Shown piece by piece: positions 42,557 through 51,743 of a DNA stretch of 64,000 bases (the first letter of the stretch is position 1; every line of letters begins with the position of its first letter). A program made the position numbers and the translations under genes. The DNA is from Celeribacter litoreus (lineage in GTDB: Bacteria; Pseudomonadota; Alphaproteobacteria; Rhodobacterales; Rhodobacteraceae): positions 731,243 to 795,242 of the forward strand of contig NZ_JAIUFY010000005.1 of assembly GCF_020165855.1 (NCBI RefSeq). Direction: 5' to 3'. The notes beneath the pieces are model-generated. The model saw only the letters and a list, made by a program, of their open reading frames with translations, was not told where the DNA came from and made no database searches.

Positions 42557-43864
42557 TTAGCCTTGGGTTTTTGCGAAACGCTCGAGAAGTGCGTTGCCTT
42601 CGGTTTCGATCGCTTTGAGAGCGTCTTCGACGGAGGTTTCGCCGGATAGGATGCGGCCGAATTCGCGGTTCTCGATGTCACGGATCTGAACGTAGAAACC
42701 CATGCGGTAGCCGCGGGTGTTTTCGCCGGAGGTGAGCATCAGCTGCTTGATGCCGGTTTCAGCAGCCGGGAAGCGGTCATAGTGGCCGTCTTCTTTTGCC
42801 ATCTCGTAAGCAGCTTCGGTGATCGGCACATAGCCGGTTTCACGGTGCCACATGTACTGGACTTCCGAGGAGGTCAGGTAGCGGAAGAACTCGGCAGTCG
42901 CCTTGTTTTCTTCAGCGGATTTTCCGGACATTGCAAACAGAGCCGCGCCGCCGATGAAAGTCTGGTAGCCCTCTTCGGTGATGGAGGACCAGTACGGCAA
43001 GTTCGTTGCGGAGAAGGTGAACGGCAGGTCTTTCGCCATCAGGCCGCCGAAAGAGCCGGAAGAACCGATCCAAAGGCCAACTTTGCCTTCTTCGAACTGT
43101 GCCTGGTTGTCGTTCCAACCGGTGCCGTAGTAGCCGAAGTAGCCTTCGTCGAGCCACTCTTTGACGTGGGTCCAGTGCATCGCGAACTCTTCGGTGTTCA
43201 CGAGGATCTTGGTGCCTTCAGCGCCGGCATAGCCGTTGTCGTTCGTGGCGAACGGCAGGTTGTGGCGGCTGAAGAAGTTTTCGGAGAATTCCCACGGCAG
43301 GTGAGACTGAACGAGCGGCACGTAACCAGCGGCTTTGAGAGCCGGAGCGGTCACGGTTTCGAATTCTTCATAGGTCACTGGCGCTTCAACACCAGCGGCT
43401 TCGAGAGCTTGCTCGTTGAAATACATCACCGGCGAGGAGGAGTTGAACGGCATGCCGATCATTTTGCCGTTGTTGTCGGCGTAGAAGTAGCGAACGCCGG
43501 AGATGTAGTCTTCGATGTCAAAGTCGACGCCGTTGTCCACGAGCAGATCCTGAACCGGAACGGTCGCACCTTTGGCACCAATCACAGTTGCGGAGCCAGC
43601 GTCGAACACTTGCATGATGTTCGGCTGTTCGTTGGCGCGGAACGCAGCGATACCAGCGGTCAGCGTTTCCTCATAGGAGCCTTTGAACACCGGCGTGATC
43701 TTGTAATCGTCTTGCGAGGCGTTGAAGTCGGTTGCGATCTGGTTGACCACGTCACCGAGGTGACCGCCCATGCCGTGCCACCAAGTGATCTCGGTTTCTG
43801 CAAATGCGGTGGTGCCCGTGAGGGCGAACGCGGCGGTGAGGGCCGCGGATTTGAGCATATCCAT
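42557..43864 (-). CDS. ugpB: Glycerol-phosphate ABC importer binding protein UgpB
   Basis: The 435 aa periplasmic protein has a signal peptide (1-22, ending TAFA) and clear UgpB features: TEITWWHGMGGHLGDVVNQIATDFNA, ITPVFKGSYEETLTAGIAAFRA, IMQVFDAGSATVIGAKGA, GMPFNSSSPVMYFNEQAL and SSGSFGG, with WHRETGYVPITEAAYEMAKEDG in the second lobe. The tryptophan and serine-rich ligand loops of UgpB are kept. It delivers sn-glycerol-3-phosphate or glycerophosphodiesters to UgpAE. The start follows GGAG. It is the first gene of the operon, next to the tRNA-Glu inverted repeat. Confidence 0.94.
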   Translation of the reverse strand: MDMLKSAALTAAFALTGTTAFAETEITWWHGMGGHLGDVVNQIATDFNASQDDYKITPVFKGSYEETLTAGIAAFRANEQPNIMQVFDAGSATVIGAKGATVPVQDLLVDNGVDFDIEDYISGVRYFYADNNGKMIGMPFNSSSPVMYFNEQALEAAGVEAPVTYEEFETVTAPALKAAGYVPLVQSHLPWEFSENFFSRHNLPFATNDNGYAGAEGTKILVNTEEFAMHWTHVKEWLDEGYFGYYGTGWNDNQAQFEEGKVGLWIGSSGSFGGLMAKDLPFTFSATNLPYWSSITEEGYQTFIGGAALFAMSGKSAEENKATAEFFRYLTSSEVQYMWHRETGYVPITEAAYEMAKEDGHYDRFPAAETGIKQLMLTSGENTRGYRMGFYVQIRDIENREFGRILSGETSVEDALKAIETEGNALLERFAKTQG

Positions 43865-44166
43865 CAGTATCTCCGGTTTTTCTCATGCCCGTGAACGGGC
43901 GAAGGGTCTGGATTGCATCCGCCCGAGACAAGAAAGCCCAATGGCTTTGAGGCTGTGCCGGGCGACACTGGCGCCCTGATGCCGGAGATATGTGATGGTT
44001 AGGTGACGTTTTTTTATCGGTTAGACAAAACTTGAAAATCTGATCTGACAATCTTTTTCACAGCTGCCCACCTACGCAAGGCGGAGCCGTCCGCCGAAAC
44101 AGCACGAGAAAACGCTCTGCAATTGCTGAGCAATCGAATGGGTATATATCGTATAATTGTAAGGGA
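43865..44166. other. Leader and promoter region of the ugp operon
   Basis: About 300 bases without a protein gene. Two small hairpins lie near ugpB: GCCCG/CGGGC at 43887-43900, and AAAGCC/GGCTTT at 43933-43948, the latter followed on the minus strand by CTTGTC. No clear PhoB box (CTGTCAT-type repeats) is visible. The 5' edge is the tRNA-Glu repeat. Confidence 0.5.
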
Positions 44167-44266
44167 AAAGTGGCAGTCCGTAGGGGAATCGAACCCCTCT
44201 TTCCAGGTTGAAAACCTGGCGTCCTAACCGATAGACGAACGGACCGCGCTTGGTGTGAGCGGGTAT
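44167..44266 (-). repeat. 100-bp inverted repeat copy 2 (contains tRNA-Glu)
   Basis: Reverse complement of 38430-38529 with no mismatch. Beyond it, the copies stay similar for a few bases (CTTTCCC against CTTTTCCC) and then diverge. Confidence 0.93.
44171..44245 (-). tRNA. tRNA-Glu (TTC), copy 2
   Basis: Identical in sequence to the tRNA-Glu at 38451-38525 but on the other strand. Encoded CCA lies at 44171-44173, anticodon TTC. Confidence 0.96.
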
Positions 44267-44324
44267 GTAGAAAAACCCGCGCGCCTCCGCAAGGGGGAAT
44301 CTGCGCGTTTCGAAATATTTTTTG

Positions 44325-46070
44325 TCAGGCCTCTGCCGCGTCCTCGAGACGGAGCTGGGGAGACTGGCGTCCGCCCCATATGTTGACCTCCAAACGGCCC
44401 GCCAAATGGAACCGCTTTCCGCCATGCCGCTCAATCGCTGGACCGATAGGGCCATCGAATGCGCCGAAACAGATTGCATCAATGCGTGGACCTGTGCCGT
44501 CAGAAAAGCTGACTTTCAGATGGCTTTCGCCCACACGCTTCACGAAATGGATCACGCAATCGGGGAAAGCGAATCTCGGGGCGGGGGCGGAGGCGCCAAA
44601 CGGGCCAGCGGCTTCCAAGCGGTTGATCAGGTCGATCTGAGCGGCACCCGGCATCAGCATCCCGTCGAGTTTGAGATCAGATGGCCCTATCTCTCCAGCG
44701 CCCTGTTTTGCGAGGAGTTCAGCGAGACGATCCATCGCGGGGACAAGGTTCTCACGCGTCACAGTGAGGCCTGCGGCCATTTTGTGGCCGCCGCCTTTGA
44801 CGAGAAGTCCCTCAGCTGCGAGCCTTTGAATGGATGCGCCGAGATCAACGCCGGACACGGAACGTCCGGATCCTTTCCCGATCCCGTCTTCATCGAAGCC
44901 GATCACAACAGACGGGCGGTTCGTGGCCTCTTTCAGACGCGAAGCGACGATGCCCACAACGCCGGGATGCCAGCCGTCTCCAGCGGCCCAGATGAGCGGT
45001 GCGTTTTCTCCGAGGGATTCGGCCTGCGCGAGTGCTTCGACCCGCACGTTGTTTTCAATCTCTCGCCGTTCGGTGTTGAGCGCATCGAGTCGTTCCGCGA
45101 GGGCCTGCGCCTCATTCGGGTCTTCGGTCGAGAGGAGGCGTGCGCCGAGGTCAGCGGCCCCGATCCGTCCGCCCGCATTGATGCGTGGGCCAAGAAGGAA
45201 GCCGAGAGAATAGGACGTTGGGGCGGTGTCCATGCGTGCGACATCGGCCAGCGCACGGAGGCCGATCCTGCCGCGACGCGCCATGATCTTGAGACCCTGA
45301 CGCACGAGGGCGCGGTTCACGCCGATCAGGGGTGCGACGTCCGCAACTGTCGCGAGTGCGACGAGATCGAGCATCGCCATCAGGTCCGGCCCACGCACGT
45401 CTTCCGCGCGTAGTTGGCGTCCCGCTTCGACGAGCATGAGGAAGACGACGGAGGCCGCGCAAAGGTGTGCGAGATCGCCGCTTTCGTCCTGACGGTTTGG
45501 ATTCACAACCGCGACACACTCGGGCAGGGTTTCGCCGCCGAGGTGGTGGTCTAGAACGATCACATCGGCGCCGACAGCGGCCGCAATTGCGTCGTGTGAG
45601 AGCGTCCCGCAGTCAACGCAGATAATCAGGTCGTGATCCTTTGCGAGATCCGCCATCGCGGGCTCGTTGGGGCCGTAGCCCTCATCAATCCGGTCAGGAA
45701 TGTAGAGCGTTGCGGGCCGTCCCATCTGACGTAGCCATGTGATCAGGAGTGCCGCTGAGGTGCCGCCATCGACATCGTAATCCGCGAAGACAGCAATCTT
45801 TTCACCGGCTTTAACCCCGCGCAGAAACCTCTCCGCCGCCGTTCCCATGTCCTTGAGCGACAGCGGGTCCGGCAACAGGTCTTTCAGCTTCGGTTCGAGA
45901 AAGCTCTCTGCCTCCGACGGTTCTACTCCCCGCCGCGCGAGCGTTTGGCAGAGTGCGAGAGGCAAACCGGTCTGTTGGACGAGGAACTCGGCCTGACGGA
46001 TCAGGTCAGTGCTTGGGCCAACCCATCGGCGACCTGTGAGAGAGGCGGAAACATCGAGGAAATCACGCAT
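44325..46070 (-). CDS. recJ: Single-stranded-DNA-specific exonuclease RecJ
   Basis: The 581 aa protein degrades single-stranded DNA 5'-3' in recombination and repair. The DHH-family motifs are visible: FADYDVDGGTSAALL (DYDVDG at about 97-102), ICVDCGT, VLDHHLGG, LDLVALATVADVAPL, and in the DHHA1 domain VKGGGHKMAAGLTV. A C-terminal OB domain ends the chain. I chose the ATG at 46070. A GTG six codons upstream (46088) is possible, and neither has a strong ribosome site. It lies behind glpX, separated by a hairpin. Confidence 0.94.
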   Translation of the reverse strand: MRDFLDVSASLTGRRWVGPSTDLIRQAEFLVQQTGLPLALCQTLARRGVEPSEAESFLEPKLKDLLPDPLSLKDMGTAAERFLRGVKAGEKIAVFADYDVDGGTSAALLITWLRQMGRPATLYIPDRIDEGYGPNEPAMADLAKDHDLIICVDCGTLSHDAIAAAVGADVIVLDHHLGGETLPECVAVVNPNRQDESGDLAHLCAASVVFLMLVEAGRQLRAEDVRGPDLMAMLDLVALATVADVAPLIGVNRALVRQGLKIMARRGRIGLRALADVARMDTAPTSYSLGFLLGPRINAGGRIGAADLGARLLSTEDPNEAQALAERLDALNTERREIENNVRVEALAQAESLGENAPLIWAAGDGWHPGVVGIVASRLKEATNRPSVVIGFDEDGIGKGSGRSVSGVDLGASIQRLAAEGLLVKGGGHKMAAGLTVTRENLVPAMDRLAELLAKQGAGEIGPSDLKLDGMLMPGAAQIDLINRLEAAGPFGASAPAPRFAFPDCVIHFVKRVGESHLKVSFSDGTGPRIDAICFGAFDGPIGPAIERHGGKRFHLAGRLEVNIWGGRQSPQLRLEDAAEA

Positions 46071-46129
46071 GGGAGATGTATCTCTCACCTTTGGTGTCGA
46101 TGCAATTCAATTGGGTCCTCAAATGGCAA

Positions 46130-46153
46130 ACGGCTCCCCGAGTGGAGAGCCGT
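46130..46153 (-). terminator. Hairpin between glpX and recJ
   Basis: ACGGCTCCCC (46130-46139) pairs with GGAGAGCCGT (46144-46153) with one wobble pair around GAGT. On the minus strand a short T-containing stretch follows (TTGCCATTTG), so it is a weak terminator or mRNA end. Confidence 0.6.
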
Positions 46154-46186
46154 CTTAATATCTTTAGCGTTTTATTGGAAAGCGGA

Positions 46187-47158
46187 TCAGGCTTTCTTCT
46201 TCGTCGGGTTGCGATAGGTCATGCGACGGATGGAGCCGGTTTTGGAGCGCATAAGGATCGTTTCCGTCGTCAGGTAGCCCGGCTCACGCTTGATGCCGTC
46301 GACGATGGAGCCGTTGGTCACGCCGGTTGCGGCAAAGATCACGTCTGAGGTGACGAGTTCGTCGCGGGAGTAGATTTTGTCGAGGTCGGTGATGCCGGCT
46401 TTCGCAGCGCGGCCACGCTCGTCGTCGTTGCGGAACAACAGGCGGCCCCACATCTGGCCACCCATGCACTTGAGCGCGGATGCGGCGAGCACGCCTTCAG
46501 GCGCACCGCCGGAGCCCATGTACATGTCGATGCCGGTGGATGCTTCGGCGCAGTGGATGACGCCCGCCACGTCACCGTCAGTGATGAGGCGGATCGCGCA
46601 GCCGGTTTTGCGCAGTTCCGCGATCATGTCTTCATGGCGAGGACGGTCGAGGATGCAGAGAGTGATTTCTTTCGGAGCAACGCCTTTCGCCTTTGCGAGG
46701 GCTTCGACGCGCTCGGTCGGGGTCATGTCGAGGGAGACGACATCGGTCGGGTAGCCCGGGCCGATAGCGAGTTTGTCCATATACACGTCCGGTGCGTGGA
46801 GGAGCGTGCCGCGTGGGGCCATTGCGATGACGGTCAGCGCGTTCGGCATGTCGAGCGCGGTGAGGGTCGTGCCTTCGAGCGGGTCAAGTGCGATGTCCAC
46901 AGCCGGACCGTTCCCGTTGCCGACGTTCTCGCCGATGTAGAGCATCGGAGCTTCGTCGCGTTCTCCTTCGCCGATCACCACAACGCCTTGGATGTCGAGA
47001 GAGTTGAGCTGTTCGCGCATTGCGTTCACAGCGGCCTGGTCTGCGGCTTTCTCATCCCCGTGGCCGACGTAGTCGGCGGAGGCGATGGCGGCCTGTTCTG
47101 CAACACGGGCGAGGCCGAGAGAGAGCATACGATCGTAGAAGGTGGGCGTTTGCGACAT
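46187..47158 (-). CDS. glpX: Class II fructose-1,6-bisphosphatase
   Basis: The 323 aa enzyme dephosphorylates fructose-1,6-bisphosphate in gluconeogenesis, and often sedoheptulose bisphosphate too. Typical GlpX segments are GHGDEKAADQAAVNAMR, VVIGEGERDEAPMLYIGE, DIALDPLEGTTLTA (metal and substrate), TDGDVAGVI and YMGSGGAPEGVLAA. The length equals the usual class II form. It lies between hom and recJ on the same strand, and a LacI-type palindrome precedes it at 47267-47282. Confidence 0.95.
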   Translation of the reverse strand: MSQTPTFYDRMLSLGLARVAEQAAIASADYVGHGDEKAADQAAVNAMREQLNSLDIQGVVVIGEGERDEAPMLYIGENVGNGNGPAVDIALDPLEGTTLTALDMPNALTVIAMAPRGTLLHAPDVYMDKLAIGPGYPTDVVSLDMTPTERVEALAKAKGVAPKEITLCILDRPRHEDMIAELRKTGCAIRLITDGDVAGVIHCAEASTGIDMYMGSGGAPEGVLAASALKCMGGQMWGRLLFRNDDERGRAAKAGITDLDKIYSRDELVTSDVIFAATGVTNGSIVDGIKREPGYLTTETILMRSKTGSIRRMTYRNPTKKKA

Positions 47159-47250
47159 GGTAGTTTTGGTCCCTTTTGCGCGGACGGAAGTAATTACCCC
47201 TCTTCCTGACCATATGTTCCGCGCTCGGGCAAGGGTGAGGGTGGTGCCGC

Positions 47251-47282
47251 AGCGCTAACATCAATTTTTTAGCGCTAACATT
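47251..47282. promoter_or_regulatory. Direct repeat with LacI-type palindrome upstream of glpX
   Basis: AGCGCTAACA occurs at 47251-47260 and again at 47271-47280, 20 bp apart. The second copy forms the palindrome TTAGCGCTAA (47269-47278) and continues to TTTTAGCGCTAACATT. This is close to LacI-family operators of the type TGTTAGCGCTAACA. A central-carbon regulator such as CceR is a candidate, by inference. Confidence 0.6.
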
Positions 47283-47349
47283 GCGTGATTTGAGGGATTT
47301 GTAACAAATTGGTTTCGGCGCGGGATCGGACTGTGCTGTTCGGAAAGGA

Positions 47350-47384
47350 AAAGAGCGCTGCTCCTTTTGGGGGCAGCGCTCTTT
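47350..47384 (-). terminator. Terminator of hom
   Basis: AAAGAGCGCTGC (47350-47361) pairs perfectly with GCAGCGCTCTTT (47373-47384), and CTCC/GGGG extends it. It lies 27 bases behind the hom stop, with pyrimidine-rich sequence following on the minus strand. Confidence 0.85.
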
Positions 47385-47410
47385 CTGATCTTGTGATTTC
47401 GAGCGTCTTC

Positions 47411-48721
47411 TCAGACGTGCTCAATGCGGATCGCAACAGGTTCGGACGCAAGCACGTTCGTCGCTTTCATTCCGTCGAGCGCTGCATCCAGAGAGGCGCG
47501 CGATGTGGCGTCTGTGACGATCAGCACCGGTGCGACATCGGGGTCTGCGTCCTGACCGTATTGGCGCATACGGTCGATAGAGACGCCCGCATCACCAAGA
47601 GCCGCTGCGATCTTTGCGAGAGCGCCCGGTTTGTCGAGCAGCGACATGCGCAGGTAGAACGGCGCCGGGGTCGCGGCGACAGCGGGGGTTGCTTTTTCGA
47701 GTGCATCCGCAGGCACGCCGAAGGTCGGCACGCGAATGCCGCGGGCGATGTCCATGACGTCGGACATCACAGCGGAAGCAGTCGGGCCTTCGCCAGCGCC
47801 TGCACCGCGCAGAACGATCTGACCCACTTCGTCGCCTTCCAGCACGGTCATGTTTGTTGCGTTTTCCAACTGACCAAGCGGCGAGAGCGCAGGAACGAGG
47901 CAAGGTGTCATGCGCTGCTCCAGCCCGCGACCGGTCATCTGGGCAACGCCAAGAAGCTTGATGCGGTAGCCCATGTCTGCGGCGTGGCGAATGTCTTCGA
48001 TGGTGATCCGCTCGATCCCTTCGAGCACCATGTTGTCAAAATCGACCTGCGTGCCAAAGCCGATGGACGCCAGAATGGCCAGCTTATGCCCCGCGTCGAT
48101 CCCGCCCACGTCGAGCGTCGGATCGGCTTCAAGGTAACCGAGGGCTTTCGCGGCCTCAAACACTTCTTCGTAGGCGAGGCCTTCGTTTTCCATGCGGGTC
48201 AGGATGTAGTTACAGGTGCCGTTCATGACGCCCATGATGCGCTCGATCCGGTTGCCTGCGAGGCCCTCGGTAAGAGCCTTGATCACAGGGATGCCGCCTG
48301 CCACAGCGGCTTCGAACCGGAGCGCAGCTCCTTTGGCCTCTGCCTTTTCAGCGAGCGCCTGACCGTGATGGGCGAGCATGGCTTTGTTCGCGGTCACGAC
48401 ATCTTTGCCAGCCGCGAGTGCGGCCTCGGTCGCGGCTTTTGCAGGGCCATCAGAACCGCCCATCAACTCGACGAACAGATCAACGTCATCTCGGACGGCG
48501 AGGGCAACAGGATCATCTTCCCAAGCGAAACCCGAAATATCGACGCCGCGATCCTTGTCACGCGACCGTGCGGAAACCGCCGTAATCACCACCGGGCGAC
48601 CGGCGCGTTGTGCCAGGAGGTTCGCTTTGCGCTGAACGATTTTGATCACACCCGTGCCAACGGTGCCCAGACCTGCAATGCCGATGCGCAGGGGGGATTG
48701 GGAAGACGGTGACTTGGACAT
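47411..48721 (-). CDS. hom: Homoserine dehydrogenase
   Basis: The 436 aa enzyme reduces aspartate semialdehyde to homoserine for threonine and methionine synthesis. The N-terminal NAD(P) fold has RIGIAGLGTVGTGV, the catalytic part has AAVAGGIPVIKALTEGLAGNRIERIMGVMNGTCNYIL and GYLEADPTLDVGGIDAGHKLAILA. A C-terminal ACT domain (about 355-436: YLRMSLLDKPGALAKIAAALGDAGVSIDRMRQ) allows feedback by threonine. I chose the ATG at 48721 behind GGAG, ten codons inside a longer open frame. Confidence 0.96.
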   Translation of the reverse strand: MSKSPSSQSPLRIGIAGLGTVGTGVIKIVQRKANLLAQRAGRPVVITAVSARSRDKDRGVDISGFAWEDDPVALAVRDDVDLFVELMGGSDGPAKAATEAALAAGKDVVTANKAMLAHHGQALAEKAEAKGAALRFEAAVAGGIPVIKALTEGLAGNRIERIMGVMNGTCNYILTRMENEGLAYEEVFEAAKALGYLEADPTLDVGGIDAGHKLAILASIGFGTQVDFDNMVLEGIERITIEDIRHAADMGYRIKLLGVAQMTGRGLEQRMTPCLVPALSPLGQLENATNMTVLEGDEVGQIVLRGAGAGEGPTASAVMSDVMDIARGIRVPTFGVPADALEKATPAVAATPAPFYLRMSLLDKPGALAKIAAALGDAGVSIDRMRQYGQDADPDVAPVLIVTDATSRASLDAALDGMKATNVLASEPVAIRIEHV

Positions 48722-48796
48722 GGAGGTGCTCCGCAGGTAACAGATTTGCACGCCCTGATAGCCTTGATGCGCGAGCGGCGCAACTGCGGGAATCGA

Positions 48797-49099
48797 TCAG
48801 GAGAGGCCTTCGAGTTCGGCCAATATGGCTCTGAGCCATGAACGCTCTGAGGCAGTCAGTGCCGGTTTCGACAAAAGCACCTCTGCCTGCGCCAAAAGTT
48901 CCAGACGCCGTTCTGTTGTTTCCGGGGCCTCCGGGGTCTCTGGAAGCAGCGCGCTTTGCGGCAAAAGGACCGGCCACTCGCTCTGGATTGTTGTGTGGGA
49001 GATGTGTTTCGTGAGGTCCGGCTCTTGGGAACACCCGCTCACAGCGGCAGCGCCAGTCATCAGGGCGACGGCAACAAAATGGCGGATCGATTTCGTCAT
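48797..49099 (-). CDS. Small predicted lipoprotein
   Basis: The 100 aa product has a lipoprotein signal with lipobox VSGC (Cys at about residue 23). The mature part is helical and Leu/Glu-rich (ERRLELLAQAEVLLSKPALTASERSWLRAILAELEGLS). No domain is recognised. I chose the ATG at 49099 behind GAGAGAG; another in-frame ATG at 49174-range or 49138 would spoil the signal peptide. It lies upstream of hom on the same strand. Confidence 0.68.
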   Translation of the reverse strand: MTKSIRHFVAVALMTGAAAVSGCSQEPDLTKHISHTTIQSEWPVLLPQSALLPETPEAPETTERRLELLAQAEVLLSKPALTASERSWLRAILAELEGLS

Positions 49100-49234
49100 T
49101 ACTCTCTCGGATCTGGCGCACTCGGAATAGGTGTTCATGTCTACGCCGATGCGGCGCGCGGGACAATGCGGCTTTCGCTCATGAGGTGGGCGCGATAAAG
49201 GGGGAGGGAGCACATTTCTCCGAGGTAGACCCCA

Positions 49235-49717
49235 ATGTCCGAACTCAGCCTGACCCCGTCCGCAATGCGCCGCGTCTCCGCGACCCTGATGTTGGGGGTG
49301 CTCGGGCTTCTGGTGCTCTGGGTGGCGTTACGCCCGGAAGGGCCAACATTCGGATGGCGCATTTTTCTGTTGGTTCTGGGGGGCGGATCGCTTTTTGTCT
49401 CATGGATGGTCTGGAGCGGCTCATCGCGTCGCCTTGTTCTGACGGAAGAAGCGCTCCTAGAAGAAGACGGCGGAAGCCGCCGCGAAATCTGCCGTATCTC
49501 CGACATTGCCAAGGTTGAGCGCGGCACGTTTGCCTTCAAGCCCTCCAACGGATTTGTCATCCATCTCAAAACGTCGGGCCAGCGTGCTTGGGTTCCCGGA
49601 CTTTGGTGGCGCTTTGGCAAGCGGATCGGTGTTGGTGGCGTCACCCCGGCAGGTGAGGGCAAAGCGATGGCTGATGTTTTGGGCGCGCGTGTAGCAGGTG
49701 GCGACCGTATCGCCTGA
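49235..49717 (+). CDS. Small membrane protein upstream of dnaG, unknown
   Basis: The 160 aa protein has two membrane segments (LMLGVLGLLVLWVALRP and FLLVLGGGSLFVSWMVW) followed by a soluble part of about 100 residues with beta-strand character (RLVLTEEALLEEDGGSRREICRISDIAKVERG), reminiscent of PH-like membrane domains. It precedes dnaG by 73 bases on the same strand. Function unknown. Confidence 0.78.
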   Translation: MSELSLTPSAMRRVSATLMLGVLGLLVLWVALRPEGPTFGWRIFLLVLGGGSLFVSWMVWSGSSRRLVLTEEALLEEDGGSRREICRISDIAKVERGTFAFKPSNGFVIHLKTSGQRAWVPGLWWRFGKRIGVGGVTPAGEGKAMADVLGARVAGGDRIA

Positions 49718-49790
49718 TCGCGCCCAATGCGGCAGCACAGAGGCCGACTTGCTATAGACGCGACCACGCGTTTCGGAGAATATTGACCTT

Positions 49791-51743
49791 ATGTCGCTGC
49801 CCCCCGGATTCTTGGATGAACTTAGAACGCGCTTGTCGCTGACCGATGTCGTCGGACGAAAAGTCATGTGGGATCAGCGCAAGTCCAATCAGGGCAAGGG
49901 CGACATGTGGGCCCCGTGCCCTTTCCACCAAGAAAAGTCCGCTTCGTTCCACGTGAATGACAAGGACGGCTATTACTACTGCTTCGGATGCCACGCGAAG
50001 GGAGATGCCATTTCTTTCGTGCGCGAGACAGAGAATGTCGGCTTCATGGAAGCAGTTGAGATTCTCGCGCAGGAAGCGGGCATGCCCGTTCCGAAACGTG
50101 ATCCGCGCGCGCAAGAAAAATCGGACAAGCGGGCAGAGCTCGCCGACGTCAATGAGGCCGCGAACCGCTTTTTCCGTTTGGCGCTGAGCCAACAGGGCGG
50201 CGCACAGGCGCGCGCCTATCTCGACAAGCGGGGGATGAAGCCCGAGACCCGAGAACGGTTCGAGATCGGTTATGCGCCATCCGGGAATGCGTTGCTTCGT
50301 GTCTTGAAGGATCAGGGCGTCAGTGCGGAAGCTGCGATTGAGGCCGGTGTCGCCGCCAAGCCAGATGACGGCCGCGAGCCCTATGACTTTTTCCGCGACC
50401 GGATCGTCTTTCCGATCCGCGATGCGCGGGGGCGGCTGATCTCGTTCGGCGGGCGGGCAATGGACCCGAATGCGCGGGCTAAATATCTCAACGGTCCCGA
50501 ACGTCTCCTGTTTGATAAGGGCAATGCGCTCTACAACCACGGCCCTGCGCGAGCTGCGTGCGGGCGCGGTCAAACGCTCGTCGTGGCCGAGGGCTATATG
50601 GATGTGATCGCCCTCTCGGAGGCGGGCTTCGAGGCGACGGTTGCGCCGCTTGGGACCGCAATCACGGATCGACAGCTGCAATTGATGTGGCGGATGTCGG
50701 ATGAACCTGTGATCGCGCTGGACGGCGACAAGGCGGGCCTGCGCGCCGCGTTCCGTCTGATTGATCTCGCAATGCCGTTGCTTGAGGCGGGCAAGGGGCT
50801 TCGGTTTGCGATTTTGCCTGAAGGGCAGGACCCTGATGAGCTGATCAAGGCCAAAGGACCGGAGGCGATGCAAGAGGTGCTCGACGGGGCGCTCCCGATG
50901 GTTGCACTGCTTTGGCGACGAGAGACCGAGGGAAAAGTTTTCGATAGCCCAGAGCGCCGTGCCGCTCTCGATAAGTCTCTGAAGTCTTCGATCCAGACTG
51001 TCGCCGATCCGTCGATCAAGCGCCACTATGGCGAAATCCTGAATGACATGCGGCGAGAGCTGTTCCGTGGCAAACGCCCCGCAGCCGTTGAGCGGCGTGC
51101 ATGGCGTCCCGCACGGGGCAAGTTCGGCAAGATGCCAGCGATCCCGACGGAAGGCTTGAAGGCCTCGCTCATCGTGTCCGGCGACGAAACTCAGGCAGAT
51201 CTCATGCGAGAGGCCGTCGTCCTTGCTGTTTGCCTGACAAACCCGGGCGTTGCGCTCGAGTTCTTGTCGCAACTCGAAGCGCTTCACATGCAGTCCGAAG
51301 AGCACGGGCAGATCCTTCATGCGCTCCTGACACATGTTGATGAGGAAGAGGCTGACGCCTTGCGCGAAAAGATCTCTGCGATGATTGGCCCGGCCCCTCT
51401 TGATCGTTTGATGGCGCATCCCCATGTGCAAATTACGCCGCCGGTGCGACGCCCCGAGAGTGATTTGGCACAGATGTGCCTCACCGAGGAATTGGCGAAG
51501 CTCAAGGCGCGGCGCGGTTTGAAGGCCGAAGTGGACGAAAGTGTCGCCGACCTTCTTGCCGCCGATGATGAAAAGCTTACATGGCGTCTCAAGCACGCCG
51601 CAGAGGCCCGTAATCGGGCCATCAAGGCCGAGGCCGAAGACCGGACCGAATTCGATACGGCCGAAAATGGATTGGAGTTGTCCCGATCAGAACGGGATGC
51701 GTTCCGCGCACTGCTGAACAAGATTGCGCCGAACAGGGAGTAA
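49791..51743 (+). CDS. dnaG: DNA primase
   Basis: The 650 aa primase makes RNA primers for replication. The CHC2 zinc finger is complete (CPFHQEKSASFHVNDKDG then YYCFGC, about 36-63). The catalytic core has the RFEIGYAP region, YNHGPARAACGRGQTLVVAEGYMDVIAL (TOPRIM Glu) and DGDKAGLRAAFR (DxD). The C-terminal third is the helicase-binding domain. rpoD follows after 262 bases, the remnant of the classical dnaG-rpoD macromolecular synthesis arrangement. Confidence 0.96.
   Translation: MSLPPGFLDELRTRLSLTDVVGRKVMWDQRKSNQGKGDMWAPCPFHQEKSASFHVNDKDGYYYCFGCHAKGDAISFVRETENVGFMEAVEILAQEAGMPVPKRDPRAQEKSDKRAELADVNEAANRFFRLALSQQGGAQARAYLDKRGMKPETRERFEIGYAPSGNALLRVLKDQGVSAEAAIEAGVAAKPDDGREPYDFFRDRIVFPIRDARGRLISFGGRAMDPNARAKYLNGPERLLFDKGNALYNHGPARAACGRGQTLVVAEGYMDVIALSEAGFEATVAPLGTAITDRQLQLMWRMSDEPVIALDGDKAGLRAAFRLIDLAMPLLEAGKGLRFAILPEGQDPDELIKAKGPEAMQEVLDGALPMVALLWRRETEGKVFDSPERRAALDKSLKSSIQTVADPSIKRHYGEILNDMRRELFRGKRPAAVERRAWRPARGKFGKMPAIPTEGLKASLIVSGDETQADLMREAVVLAVCLTNPGVALEFLSQLEALHMQSEEHGQILHALLTHVDEEEADALREKISAMIGPAPLDRLMAHPHVQITPPVRRPESDLAQMCLTEELAKLKARRGLKAEVDESVADLLAADDEKLTWRLKHAAEARNRAIKAEAEDRTEFDTAENGLELSRSERDAFRALLNKIAPNRE

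Noticed and set aside
43865-44166. PhoB box upstream of ugpB
   Set aside because: Expected by analogy with E. coli, but only weak matches to CTGTCAT repeats are visible (for example TTGTCAGATCAGATTTTCA on the minus strand).
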